7,779 bases of DNA from Candidatus Nealsoniibacteriota bacterium (lineage in GTDB: Bacteria > Patescibacteriota > Minisyncoccia > Minisyncoccales > PWPS01): assembly GCA_003554915.1 (NCBI GenBank), contig PWHM01000048.1, positions 1-7,779 on the forward strand, in the 5' to 3' direction. Both the position numbers and the translations under genes were made by a program. Positions 1-5,328 of the stretch are shown here, one piece after another. How positions within the stretch are numbered: position 1 is the stretch's first letter; each line of letters opens with the position of its first letter. The notes beneath the pieces are model-generated. The model was given only the letters and a program-made list of their open reading frames with translations, did not search any database and was not told the DNA's origin.

Positions 1-53
1 AATGTTCAGGATTCTCGGAAAGGCGTAAACCGCTTTGAAGAATTTCTCTACTT

Positions 54-84
54 CCAAAAACCACCCGACCACGGTGGTTTTTGG
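54..84 (+). terminator. Perfect 12-bp hairpin abutting the next gene
   Basis: CCAAAAACCACC (54-65) and GGTGGTTTTTGG (73-84) are perfect reverse complements separated by a 7-nt loop. The following TTTAAATT is a weak U-tract, and the start codon at 93 lies only 8 nt past the stem. It may be the intrinsic terminator of a gene to the left of the window. It could equally be a hairpin in the leader of the gene at 93. The 53 bases before it hold no gene end that I can assign with confidence. Confidence 0.55.
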
Positions 85-92
85 TTTAAATT

Positions 93-947
93 ATGAAAAA
101 TAAAAAGAAAAGCCTTCTTCTACTACTGATAGTTTTCAACATAGTTGCCGCTTTGGTTTTTTTCGATTTGCAAGCGGAAGAAGAGATGATGGTTGTTTTT
201 TTGGACGTCGGCCAAGGAGACGCCACTTTGATCAGGACTCCGGACAGGCGGACGGTACTGATAGACGGCGGTCCCGACGAATCCGTCTTGGCCGGGCTTA
301 ACGAATACTTGCCGTTTTGGGACAGGAACATAGATTTGATGATTTTATCTCACGCTCACGCCGATCACTTGTATGGATTAGCCGAAGTTATGGAAAGATA
401 CAACGTAGAAAAGGTTTTATGGAACGGACAAGAGACGGATACTTTGGTATACAGAAGGTGGAAATCCCTCCTGAACAATACGGACAGCGAAAAGACACAC
501 AAGGGCCACAGAATCCACCTGGGAGAGGTCCACTTGGATGTTTTGCATCCTCCCCGGGACTATCAGTTTCCCGAAGGGTTAAACGAAGGGTCGGTAGTCC
601 CCAGATTGGTTCATGAAAGCGGAGCGGTTCTTATTATGGGAGATGCATATAAAAATCAGGAGATGAAGCTGATGGAAAAAGAAAGAGAGTGCATGGAGGC
701 CGATTACGGCTGGTGCCGGGTTATGAAGCTCCCCTCCGAGGTGCTTCGAACCGGTCATCACGGATCTTCCACTTCCACCGGTTATGAGTTCACGGAAAGA
801 GTTAGCCCCGAAACGGCGGTGATAAGTGCCGGAAAGGACAACAGATACGGCCATCCCCACGAGGAGACGATTGCCACTTTAAGATCTTTGGACGTTGAGA
901 TACACGAGACGGCCAAAGACGGGGATTTGAAGGTTATTTTCGATTGA
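93..947 (+). CDS. Exported metallo-beta-lactamase-fold protein, ComEC/Rec2 C-terminal-like
   Basis: A 284-aa protein with a lysine-rich start and a hydrophobic stretch (about residues 7-24) that should act as a signal peptide or anchor, placing the enzyme outside the membrane. The FLDVGQGDA motif (36-44) and LIDGG (56-60) are typical of the C-terminal domain of ComEC. The HxHxDH metal motif is intact (H87, H89, D91, H92). MGDA (D184), GHHGSS (221-226) and GHPHEE (253-258) supply the later metal and active-site positions. Stand-alone proteins of this family are predicted metal-dependent hydrolases, possibly acting on phosphodiesters or nucleic acid; the substrate is not shown here. The ComEC channel domain is absent, so this is not full ComEC. 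The ATG at 93 has no Shine-Dalgarno sequence. The gene ends at TGA 945-947, inside the promoter of the next gene. Confidence 0.9.
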   Translation: MKNKKKSLLLLLIVFNIVAALVFFDLQAEEEMMVVFLDVGQGDATLIRTPDRRTVLIDGGPDESVLAGLNEYLPFWDRNIDLMILSHAHADHLYGLAEVMERYNVEKVLWNGQETDTLVYRRWKSLLNNTDSEKTHKGHRIHLGEVHLDVLHPPRDYQFPEGLNEGSVVPRLVHESGAVLIMGDAYKNQEMKLMEKERECMEADYGWCRVMKLPSEVLRTGHHGSSTSTGYEFTERVSPETAVISAGKDNRYGHPHEETIATLRSLDVEIHETAKDGDLKVIFD

Positions 948-972
948 AAAAGTTGCCGGGAAGTGATATTAT
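944..972 (+). promoter_or_regulatory. Promoter of the LOG-family gene
   Basis: TTGAAA (944-949), a 17-nt spacer and TATTAT (967-972) form a good sigma-70-type promoter overlapping the stop codon of the upstream gene. The expected transcription start, about 7 nt past the -10 box, falls at about 979-980. That is the ATG of the LOG-family gene, so the mRNA would be leaderless. Confidence 0.6.
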
Positions 973-979
973 AAAGCAT

Positions 980-1669
980 ATGAAAAATAAAAACTTCGAG
1001 GATCAATACTTTCCTTTTCCCGAAAAGGATTTTCGTGAAACTTTTCAGTGGAGGATTTTCAGGATAATGGCCGAATTCGTAGAAGGATTTCAATTTGTCG
1101 CCGATTTCGACAAGTCGGTTTCCTTTTTCGGCTCCAGCAGATTTCAAGAAGGCAACCCTCATTACGCAAAGGCCAGAGAGTTGGCCGACATGCTGGTAAA
1201 AAAGGACTACGCCGTAGTCACCGGTGGCGGTCCCGGCATTATGGAGGCGGCCAACCGGGGGGCTTATGAAGCCGACGGTAGGTCGGTGGGGATTAATATT
1301 CAACTTCCCGACGAAGGAGAAAAAGCCAATGATTACCTGAAGGAATCAATCGGCTTCCATTACTTTTTTACCAGAAAGGTGATGCTCTCTTTCGCTTCCT
1401 ACGGATACGTGTTTTTTCCGGGTGGCTTCGGAACCCTGGATGAACTCTTCGAAATGCTGACTATGATTCAGACTAAGAAGCTTCCCCAGCCGGTTACCAT
1501 AGTCGCCGTGGGTAAGGATTATTGGCTGCCGCTTATCGATTGGCTTGAAAACACTTTGGTTGAAAAGTACGAAACTATAGATAAAAAGGATTTAAAACTT
1601 ATAGAAGTAGTCGACACACCGAAGGAGGCTTTAAGCATTATTGAAAACGGTCAACCTTTTAAAAGATAA
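980..1669 (+). CDS. LOG-family (TIGR00730-type) nucleotide 5'-monophosphate phosphoribohydrolase
   Basis: A 229-aa protein counted from ATG 980. The Rossmann-like LOG fold is marked by GGGPGIMEAANRGA (82-95) and PGGFGTLDE (147-155), the paired nucleotide-binding and catalytic motifs of the family. Characterised LOG proteins cleave the N-glycosidic bond of cytokinin or purine nucleotide monophosphates to release the base. In bacteria lacking cytokinins the physiological substrate is often unknown. The N-terminal ~40 residues are an aromatic-rich extension before the first strand (SVSFFGSSR, 46-54). A longer reading from TTG 944 would add 12 residues, but that TTG is the -35 box of a promoter whose start site falls on ATG 980, so I chose 980. 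Seventeen bases separate it from the next gene. Confidence 0.88.
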   Translation: MKNKNFEDQYFPFPEKDFRETFQWRIFRIMAEFVEGFQFVADFDKSVSFFGSSRFQEGNPHYAKARELADMLVKKDYAVVTGGGPGIMEAANRGAYEADGRSVGINIQLPDEGEKANDYLKESIGFHYFFTRKVMLSFASYGYVFFPGGFGTLDELFEMLTMIQTKKLPQPVTIVAVGKDYWLPLIDWLENTLVEKYETIDKKDLKLIEVVDTPKEALSIIENGQPFKR

Positions 1670-1686
1670 AATTAATAGATTAAAAT

Positions 1687-2760
1687 ATGAAAGGAATTGA
1701 ATTCCCGATTTATAAAACCAAGATGAAAAACGATCCCGGCTTTGACCTTTCCGATCCGGAAGAGAGATTGGAATACTTTGACTTTAAGGCCGGTAAAGAC
1801 ATAGAAGACATAAAAGAGTTTTTGAAAAACAACACTTTCGTCGTCTACCTTTTGGGAAAAAAGAGTGCCGGTAAAGGTACTTACTCCAAGATGATCGCCG
1901 ACGTGCTGGGCAAAGAAAACGTAGAGCACTTCTCGGTGGGAGATATGATCAGAGGAGTTGATAAGGAGCTTAAAGACGACAAAAAAAGAAAAGAACTGAT
2001 TGAGTTTTTGGAAGAAAACTACCGGGGCTGGATAGAAATAGAAGAAGTCATCGCCCGACTGGAAGGGCGAAGCACCGAGTCCTTGCTTCCGACTCCCTTG
2101 ATTTTGACTTTGATTAAAAGAGAGATTGCCAAAAGAGGCAGGAAGGTTCTTTTTATCGACGGATTTCCCCGGAATATGGATCAGATTAGCTACTCCCTGT
2201 TTTTCAGGGACCTTATAGGATACAGGGAAGACGTCGACATCTTCGCTCTTTTGGACGTTCCCGAAAACGTAATAGACGAGCGCATCAAATACAGAAGGAT
2301 TTGTCCCGAGTGCAATACTTCCAGAAACCTGAAACTCTTCCCCACTTCCAAAGTAGAGTACGACAAAAAGGAAGACGAATTTCATCTTCTTTGCGACAAT
2401 CCCGACTGTGATGAGGTCAGAATGGTCAGAAAGGAAGGAGACGAAAAGGGAATTGAACCTCTCAGGGAAAGACTGGATTTGGACGAAAAGCTGATAAAGC
2501 AAGCTTTTCAATTGCACGGCATTCCCAAGGTTTTGGTCAGAAACTCGATTCCGGTAAAAAAGGCGGAAAAGTGTGTCGCCGATTACGAAATAACTCCCGA
2601 ATACGGATACAGCTGGAATGAGGATAAAAAGGAAGTTGAAATCAAAGAAGTTCCCTGGACGGTAAAAGACGATGAAGGTGTAGAGAGTTACTCTCTTTTA
2701 GCTCCTCCGGCGGTAGCCTCCTTTTTGGGGCAGCTCGCCGACATTCTCAGAAGTTCTTGA
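1687..2760 (+). CDS. Adenylate-kinase-like nucleoside monophosphate kinase, enlarged
   Basis: A 357-aa P-loop kinase, against about 215 aa for ordinary adenylate kinase. The Walker A is GKKSAGKGT (57-65) instead of the usual GAPGAGKGT. FSVGDMIR (82-89) matches the NMP-binding segment, and DGFPR (158-162) is the conserved Adk signature. The LID region carries RRICPEC (C206, C209) and later C236 and C241, fitting a zinc-binding LID, but it is expanded by a charged insert. About 50 residues precede the P-loop, and the last 60 or so (after ADYEITPEYG, 298-307) have no counterpart in Adk. The expected reaction is ATP-dependent phosphorylation of AMP or another NMP. Whether this is the cell's main Adk or a divergent paralogue cannot be seen here. 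There is no Shine-Dalgarno sequence before ATG 1687. Its TGA stop overlaps the -35 box of the downstream RNA promoter. Confidence 0.85.
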   Translation: MKGIEFPIYKTKMKNDPGFDLSDPEERLEYFDFKAGKDIEDIKEFLKNNTFVVYLLGKKSAGKGTYSKMIADVLGKENVEHFSVGDMIRGVDKELKDDKKRKELIEFLEENYRGWIEIEEVIARLEGRSTESLLPTPLILTLIKREIAKRGRKVLFIDGFPRNMDQISYSLFFRDLIGYREDVDIFALLDVPENVIDERIKYRRICPECNTSRNLKLFPTSKVEYDKKEDEFHLLCDNPDCDEVRMVRKEGDEKGIEPLRERLDLDEKLIKQAFQLHGIPKVLVRNSIPVKKAEKCVADYEITPEYGYSWNEDKKEVEIKEVPWTVKDDEGVESYSLLAPPAVASFLGQLADILRSS

Positions 2761-2786
2761 CACTCGAAACGGAAAAAAGATATAAT
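2757..2786 (+). promoter_or_regulatory. Consensus sigma-70 promoter for the non-coding RNA
   Basis: TTGACA (2757-2762) and TATAAT (2781-2786), both perfect consensus hexamers, lie 18 bp apart. The -35 box overlaps the TGA stop (2758-2760) of the kinase gene. The expected start site is at about 2791-2793, exactly where the closing stem of the RNA begins. The strength predicts an abundant transcript. Confidence 0.85.
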
Positions 2787-2790
2787 AAGA

Positions 2791-2920
2791 GTGCGCCTCG
2801 TTGACATAAAGTCTGACACATCAACACTTAAGGGAGCCATATATGATCTTTAGCCCGTGGGCTAAAGCTGAGGCACCCACTTGAAAGATACTCAGATTTT
2901 TTATGAACAGCGGGGCGCAC
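2791..2920 (+). ncRNA. Structured small RNA, possibly 6S RNA (ssrS)
   Basis: There is no plausible ORF, but the segment sits between a perfect-hexamer promoter and a strong terminator. Its ends pair: 2791-2800 (GTGCGCCTCG) with 2911-2920 (CGGGGCGCAC), 10 bp with one G-U. Inside, GGGAGCC (2832-2838) pairs with GGCACCC (2872-2878) around one A-A mismatch. CTTTAGCC...GGCTAAAG (2848-2855 / 2860-2867) forms an 8-bp hairpin with a CGTG loop, and CTGAG (2868-2872) can alternatively pair with CTCAG (2891-2895). A long closed rod with a large internal bubble and an ACCCACTTGAA-like 3' strand resembles 6S RNA, which binds the housekeeping RNA polymerase. It is shorter than E. coli 6S (about 184 nt), so the family call is tentative. 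It lacks the GGAAGCAGC loop of SRP RNA and is too short for tmRNA or RNase P RNA. Confidence 0.72.
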
Positions 2921-2925
2921 AAAGG

Positions 2926-2958
2926 CCGTCTCCCGGTAGGGAGGCGGTTTTTGTTTTT
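2926..2958 (+). terminator. Strong intrinsic terminator of the small RNA
   Basis: CCGTCTCCC (2926-2934), a GGTA loop and GGGAGGCGG (2939-2947) form a 9-bp GC-rich stem with one G-U pair. It is followed by TTTTTGTTTTT (2948-2958). It begins 6 nt after the closing stem of the RNA and defines its 3' end. Confidence 0.93.
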
Positions 2959-2998
2959 CAAGCATTATATCACAAAAAGAGACCCAATCTTTTTTTAA

Positions 2999-3052
2999 TT
3001 TGAGAGAGGTTCAACTCCTCTTTAACTTGAGAAAGGTTCAACCTCTCTCAAA
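2999..3052. repeat. 13-bp perfect inverted repeat with internal direct repeats
   Basis: TTTGAGAGAGGTT (2999-3011) is the exact reverse complement of AACCTCTCTCAAA (3040-3052). A near-direct repeat of the left arm (TTGAGAAAGGTTCAAC, 3028-3043) overlaps the right arm, and AACCTCTCAC-like units recur to about 3075. The function is unknown. It may be a decayed mobile-element end or a simple repeat at the edge of the downstream array. Confidence 0.7.
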
Positions 3053-3172
3053 CAACCTCTCACAAAACCTCTCACATAATCAGTCTCGTCATCCCCAACT
3101 TCACAACCACCGTCATTCCCGACCCCGATCGGGAATCTCTAAATCCCTCGTCATTCCCAACTTCACAACCAC

Positions 3173-3285
3173 CGTCATTCCCGACCCCGATCGGGAATCT
3201 CTAAATCCCTCGTCATTCCCAACTTGATTGGGAATCTCATAAAAGTCAGCAACACAAAAAGATTCCCGCTTCCGCGGGAATGACG
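3173..3285. repeat. Composite repeat, copy A, with 11-bp terminal inverted repeats
   Basis: A 113-bp block: the 38-bp unit, the 30-bp unit, a 20-bp spacer and the inverted 25-bp unit. Its ends, CGTCATTCCCG and CGGGAATGACG, are perfect 11-bp inverted repeats, giving a small non-autonomous transposon-like outline. I see no target-site duplication. Confidence 0.75.
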
Positions 3286-3298
3286 AAGAGTGGAAGAC

Positions 3299-3410
3299 CG
3301 TCATTCCCGACCCCGATCGGGAATCTCTAAATCCCTCGTCATTCCCAACTTGATTGGGAATCTCATAGAAATTGGCAATAAAAAAGATTCCCGCTTCCGC
3401 GGGAATGACG
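3299..3410. repeat. Composite repeat, copy B
   Basis: A second copy of the composite block, 126 bp further on (112 bp long). It is identical to copy A in all repeat units and differs only in the spacer between the 30-bp and inverted units (3367-3385 against 3241-3260). Conserved units around a drifted spacer suggest the palindromic parts are the conserved elements. Confidence 0.75.
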
Positions 3411-3505
3411 TGGTAGAGTATTGCGGGAATGACGCGGTGGAGTAGTAGTTGTTTTTATTTGTGCAGAGTGTCTAACCTTGCAGGGATTTGGAATTTTAAT
3501 TGCTA

Positions 3506-3534
3506 TTGACAACCGTTTTTATTTTTTGTAATCT
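3506..3534 (+). promoter_or_regulatory. Promoter of the copper operon
   Basis: TTGACA (3506-3511), 17-nt spacer, TAATCT (3529-3534). The predicted start at about 3541 sits directly before the candidate operator 3545-3563. It is the only good promoter I see upstream of the run of genes 3611-6824. Confidence 0.75.
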
Positions 3535-3544
3535 TTTAACAGAC

Positions 3545-3563
3545 ATACCTACACCATAGGTAT
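3545..3563. promoter_or_regulatory. Candidate CsoR operator
   Basis: ATACCTA (3545-3551) and TAGGTAT (3557-3563) are a perfect 7-bp inverted repeat around a 5-bp CACCA spacer. CsoR operators are pseudo-palindromes of ATACCC...GGGTAT type, so the outline fits, though the GC run is shorter here. It lies at the predicted transcription start, and a CsoR-family gene with a complete copper triad is in the same cluster at 7423. Binding by that protein is inferred. A further ACCTAC half-site lies at 3580-3585. Confidence 0.6.
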
Positions 3564-3610
3564 AGGTGGGAAATAGTCTACCTACCGTAAAAATCAATAC
3601 ACACAAAAAA

Positions 3611-3826
3611 ATGGATAAAAATTCTTCTGTAGACAATTTTTGGAAAATATCTTTTTTGGTTTTACTCGTTTTCGTCTTATTTCTGGCTGTTGCCGACGTT
3701 AGAATCAGCCCCCGACTTATGGGTTCACATGGGCACACGGAAACTTCGGAAGATTCACAGTCTCAACAACAAACCCGACCTCAACAATCCCCTTCGACGG
3801 GAGCCGGAATGGTCGGTGGATGTTAA
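3611..3826 (+). CDS. Small membrane-anchored protein with C-terminal GMVGGC motif
   Basis: A 71-aa protein not recognised as a named family. A short polar N-terminus is followed by one transmembrane segment or uncleaved signal (about residues 11-30), a Met/His patch MGSHGH (37-42), a Ser/Gln/Pro-rich low-complexity linker, and the ending GAGMVGGC (64-71). The ending recurs in the next protein, and so does the N-terminal layout (FWKISFLVLL against FFKIASLVLA). It looks like the neighbour without its central cysteine domain. ATG 3611 is preferred to the upstream in-frame GTG 3566, which would overlap the operator; neither has a Shine-Dalgarno sequence. It is the first gene of the operon, 17 nt before the next. 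Met, His and Cys make copper binding outside the membrane plausible, but that is inference. Confidence 0.72.
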   Translation: MDKNSSVDNFWKISFLVLLVFVLFLAVADVRISPRLMGSHGHTETSEDSQSQQQTRPQQSPSTGAGMVGGC

Positions 3827-3843
3827 TTTAAATTCTAATAAAA

Positions 3844-4539
3844 ATGAATCAAGAAACACAAACAAAATTCTTTAAAATAGCCTCTCTCGTTTTAGCTTTA
3901 GCTTTGTTCTTTTTACTTTTCGAAGTAGAAGTCAGCCTCGGTGATCTTGATAGAACCGCCGATGACTCGTCCGCTACGGTCACCACTACGGAAACTGAGA
4001 CTCAATCGGAAACGACGTTTTCGTCGAGTCGGATTATACCGACGGGAACGCCCGAGGTCTACGGTGCCGAACTGGACGTGAATTATGACGACGTATCCGC
4101 GGACGATCCCCGGGGAGCCGACGCCACCATAGAAGAGTTGGCTCAATTGGATAGGAATCTTACTTTGGAGGGAGATGATTTGGAAAGATATATTCACATT
4201 CTTTACGAAAAGGAAGACGGTATGTCTTGTGAATTTTGCTGCGGAGCTCGGTCGATCATCTTTGAAAACGGAGACCCTGCTTGTGGCTGTGCTCACAGCT
4301 TTGCCATGCGAGGCCTTGCCAAGCATCTCATCTTGGAGCACGGAGACGAAATGACCGATGAAGAAATTTTGGCCGAAGTGGGAAAATGGAAAATTTTGTT
4401 TTTTCCCGGCCAACACACGGAAAAAGCTTCCATGATGGAAGAAGAAGGAACGGAAGTTGACTACGTAAGCTTGACGGCGAATACCTACAGAGGAATCGAG
4501 CAAGGCTCAGCCGGAGGCGGAATGGTTGGTGGATGTTAA
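3844..4539 (+). CDS. Membrane-anchored Cys/His-rich protein with C-terminal GMVGGC motif
   Basis: A 231-aa protein. The transmembrane or signal segment spans about residues 11-30, then comes a Ser/Thr-rich linker (38-63), an acidic middle, and a Cys/His domain: SCEFCCG (C129, C132, C133), ACGCAHSFAMRGLAKH (C147, C149, H151, M155, H161) and H166. ILAEVGKWKILFFP (175-188) follows, and the end is GGGMVGGC (224-231). The CxC-x-H arrangement recalls PCYCGC-type secreted proteins, and I recall similar conserved hypotheticals from CPR genomes, but I cannot name a characterised family. The cysteine, histidine and methionine set and the operon context suggest extracytoplasmic copper binding. Only one Cys is C-terminal, and a lipobox is not evident. 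There is no Shine-Dalgarno sequence at ATG 3844. The 27 bases ending the gene match 25 of 27 with the end of the preceding gene. Confidence 0.85.
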   Translation: MNQETQTKFFKIASLVLALALFFLLFEVEVSLGDLDRTADDSSATVTTTETETQSETTFSSSRIIPTGTPEVYGAELDVNYDDVSADDPRGADATIEELAQLDRNLTLEGDDLERYIHILYEKEDGMSCEFCCGARSIIFENGDPACGCAHSFAMRGLAKHLILEHGDEMTDEEILAEVGKWKILFFPGQHTEKASMMEEEGTEVDYVSLTANTYRGIEQGSAGGGMVGGC

Positions 4540-4540
4540 G

Positions 4541-4939
4541 GTGAAAAGCTCCTCTTTTTTCTATGGATTTTTGGGTTTTGTCTTTTTAATTGCTTTGTTT
4601 GTCACGATAGTAACTTTTATTGGAGGGTTTCAAGAAGTTGTTGACCAGCTTTCAGAATATGGAATCTATATAGTGATTTTAGCCTTGGGCTTCGGAATTC
4701 AAGTTGGGTTATATTCCCATATTAGAAATTCCGGGAAAGCGGTAGCTGTCACCGGTTCTACATCGGGATTGGCTATGATCTCTTGCTGCAGTCATTATTT
4801 GGTCAGCTTTTTGCCCGTTTTAGGATTAACCGGTATTTCGGGAATTGTTTCCATTTATCAAGTGGAAATATTCTTAGCCGGTATCCTTATGAATTTCATT
4901 GGTATTTTATACCTGATAAGCAAAATGAAAAATGAGTAA
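4541..4939 (+). CDS. Four-helix membrane protein with SCCSHY motif
   Basis: A 132-aa hydrophobic protein with about four transmembrane helices (residues roughly 7-28, 40-57, 68-97 and 105-127). The motif SCCSHY (81-86) within or beside the third helix puts two adjacent cysteines and a histidine in the membrane plane, as expected for a soft-metal site. I recall related small membrane proteins with a CCAHH version, but no assigned function. GTG 4541 begins directly after the preceding stop (4537-4539), with GGTGGA 7 nt upstream. TTG 4526, 8 nt after GGAGG at 4513-4517, would add five residues and overlap the preceding gene. The start is therefore uncertain. Translation is probably coupled. A role in copper transport or relay is inference. 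Confidence 0.8.
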   Translation: MKSSSFFYGFLGFVFLIALFVTIVTFIGGFQEVVDQLSEYGIYIVILALGFGIQVGLYSHIRNSGKAVAVTGSTSGLAMISCCSHYLVSFLPVLGLTGISGIVSIYQVEIFLAGILMNFIGILYLISKMKNE

Positions 4940-5327
4940 AACGTTTAAGTTGTCAGCAGCCCTTCTTATTATTGTTTTTACCGCGCTTTTGGTTTTTGAG
5001 GGTGTGGGCAAAGAGACCGGTAGTAGTTTTTCACGAAAAATAAATGATGAGGGTCAAGTTACTGTTAACGTTGAACCGATAATTTCTGATTCCGGCATGG
5101 AGATTGTTATTTTTATGGATACTCATACCGTTGATCTGGAAGAGAACCTAAAGGAAGTTTCTTATATAGAAAGCAACGGTCAAAGGTATGATCCGGTTGA
5201 ATGGATTGGCGATCCTCCCGGAGGTCACCACAGGGCGGGAAGCCTAATTTTCAAAAACGAGTTTTCCGATTTCACTCTTCATATAGAATCAATAGGTGGA
5301 GAAAGTAAAAAATTTAATTGGAAATAA
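4932..5327 (+). CDS. Secreted protein with THTVDL and PPGGHHR motifs
   Basis: A 131-aa protein overlapping the preceding gene by 8 nt. The N-terminus is a signal peptide or anchor (about residues 6-23). The rest is a predicted beta-rich domain: VTVNVEPI (43-50), MEIVIFMDTHTVDL (56-69), YDPVEW (86-91) and PPGGHHRAGSLIF (95-107). The Met, His and acidic residues could bind metal, and the strand pattern suggests a small immunoglobulin- or cupredoxin-like sandwich; there is no cysteine, so it is not a type-1 blue copper site. I recall hypothetical proteins with the same two motifs in heavy-metal loci, but no named function. The position between metal-linked membrane genes and copG suggests work outside the membrane in copper binding. 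Confidence 0.8.
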   Translation: MSKTFKLSAALLIIVFTALLVFEGVGKETGSSFSRKINDEGQVTVNVEPIISDSGMEIVIFMDTHTVDLEENLKEVSYIESNGQRYDPVEWIGDPPGGHHRAGSLIFKNEFSDFTLHIESIGGESKKFNWK

Positions 5328-5328
5328 A

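Larger units (their letters stand above)
3087..3434. repeat. Array of palindromic CGTCATTCCC repeats (REP/MITE-like)
   Basis: This fills most of the gene-free stretch 2960-3505. Three identical 38-bp units (3111-3148, 3173-3210, 3299-3336) contain the palindromic core TTCCCGACCCCGATCGGGAA. Two identical 30-bp units (3211-3240, 3337-3366) contain TTCCCAACTTGATTGGGAA. Two truncated units end in AACTTCACAACCAC (3087-3110, 3149-3172). Two inverted units (3261-3285, 3386-3410) read GATTCCCGCTTCCGCGGGAATGACG, and a partial one lies at 3423-3434. The segment 3087-3172 is part of a 62-bp tandem repeat. Such GTCATTCCCG...CGGGAAT palindromes are a familiar class of dispersed bacterial repeat. No ORF inside looks real. 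From 3435 to the promoter at 3506 I see only AT-rich sequence. Confidence 0.9.

Noticed and set aside
1..96. Frame open from base 1 to TGA 94-96, a possible 3' end of an upstream gene overlapping ATG 93
   Set aside because: It would read through the perfect hairpin at 54-84, and the two other frames also offer stops (26-28 and 36-38). With only about 30 codons visible I cannot choose among them.
2791..2920. SRP RNA, tmRNA or RNase P RNA
   Set aside because: There is no GGAAGCAGC-type SRP loop, no tRNA-like ends or tag reading frame, and the length is far too short for tmRNA or RNase P RNA.
3000..3304. ORFs on both strands within the repeat region
   Set aside because: The translations are repeats of the palindromic units (for example PDPDRES-like) and have no independent coding support.
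3087..3434. CRISPR array
   Set aside because: Repeat units differ in type and orientation, spacers are themselves repeats or absent, and spacing is irregular. No cas gene is in the window.
3566..3610. GTG 3566 start for the 71-aa protein
   Set aside because: It would place the start next to the operator at the predicted transcription start and add 15 polar residues before the anchor. ATG 3611 is simpler.
3913..4503. Long minus-strand ORF opposite the 231-aa protein gene
   Set aside because: It is a shadow of the plus-strand gene: its translation has no recognisable motif, while the plus strand shows a signal segment and a Cys/His domain. The same holds for the minus-strand ORF at 1672-2517 opposite the kinase.
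5296..5328. GTG 5296 start for copG
   Set aside because: It overlaps the preceding gene by about 30 nt and adds residues before an otherwise normal signal segment that starts at ATG 5329.
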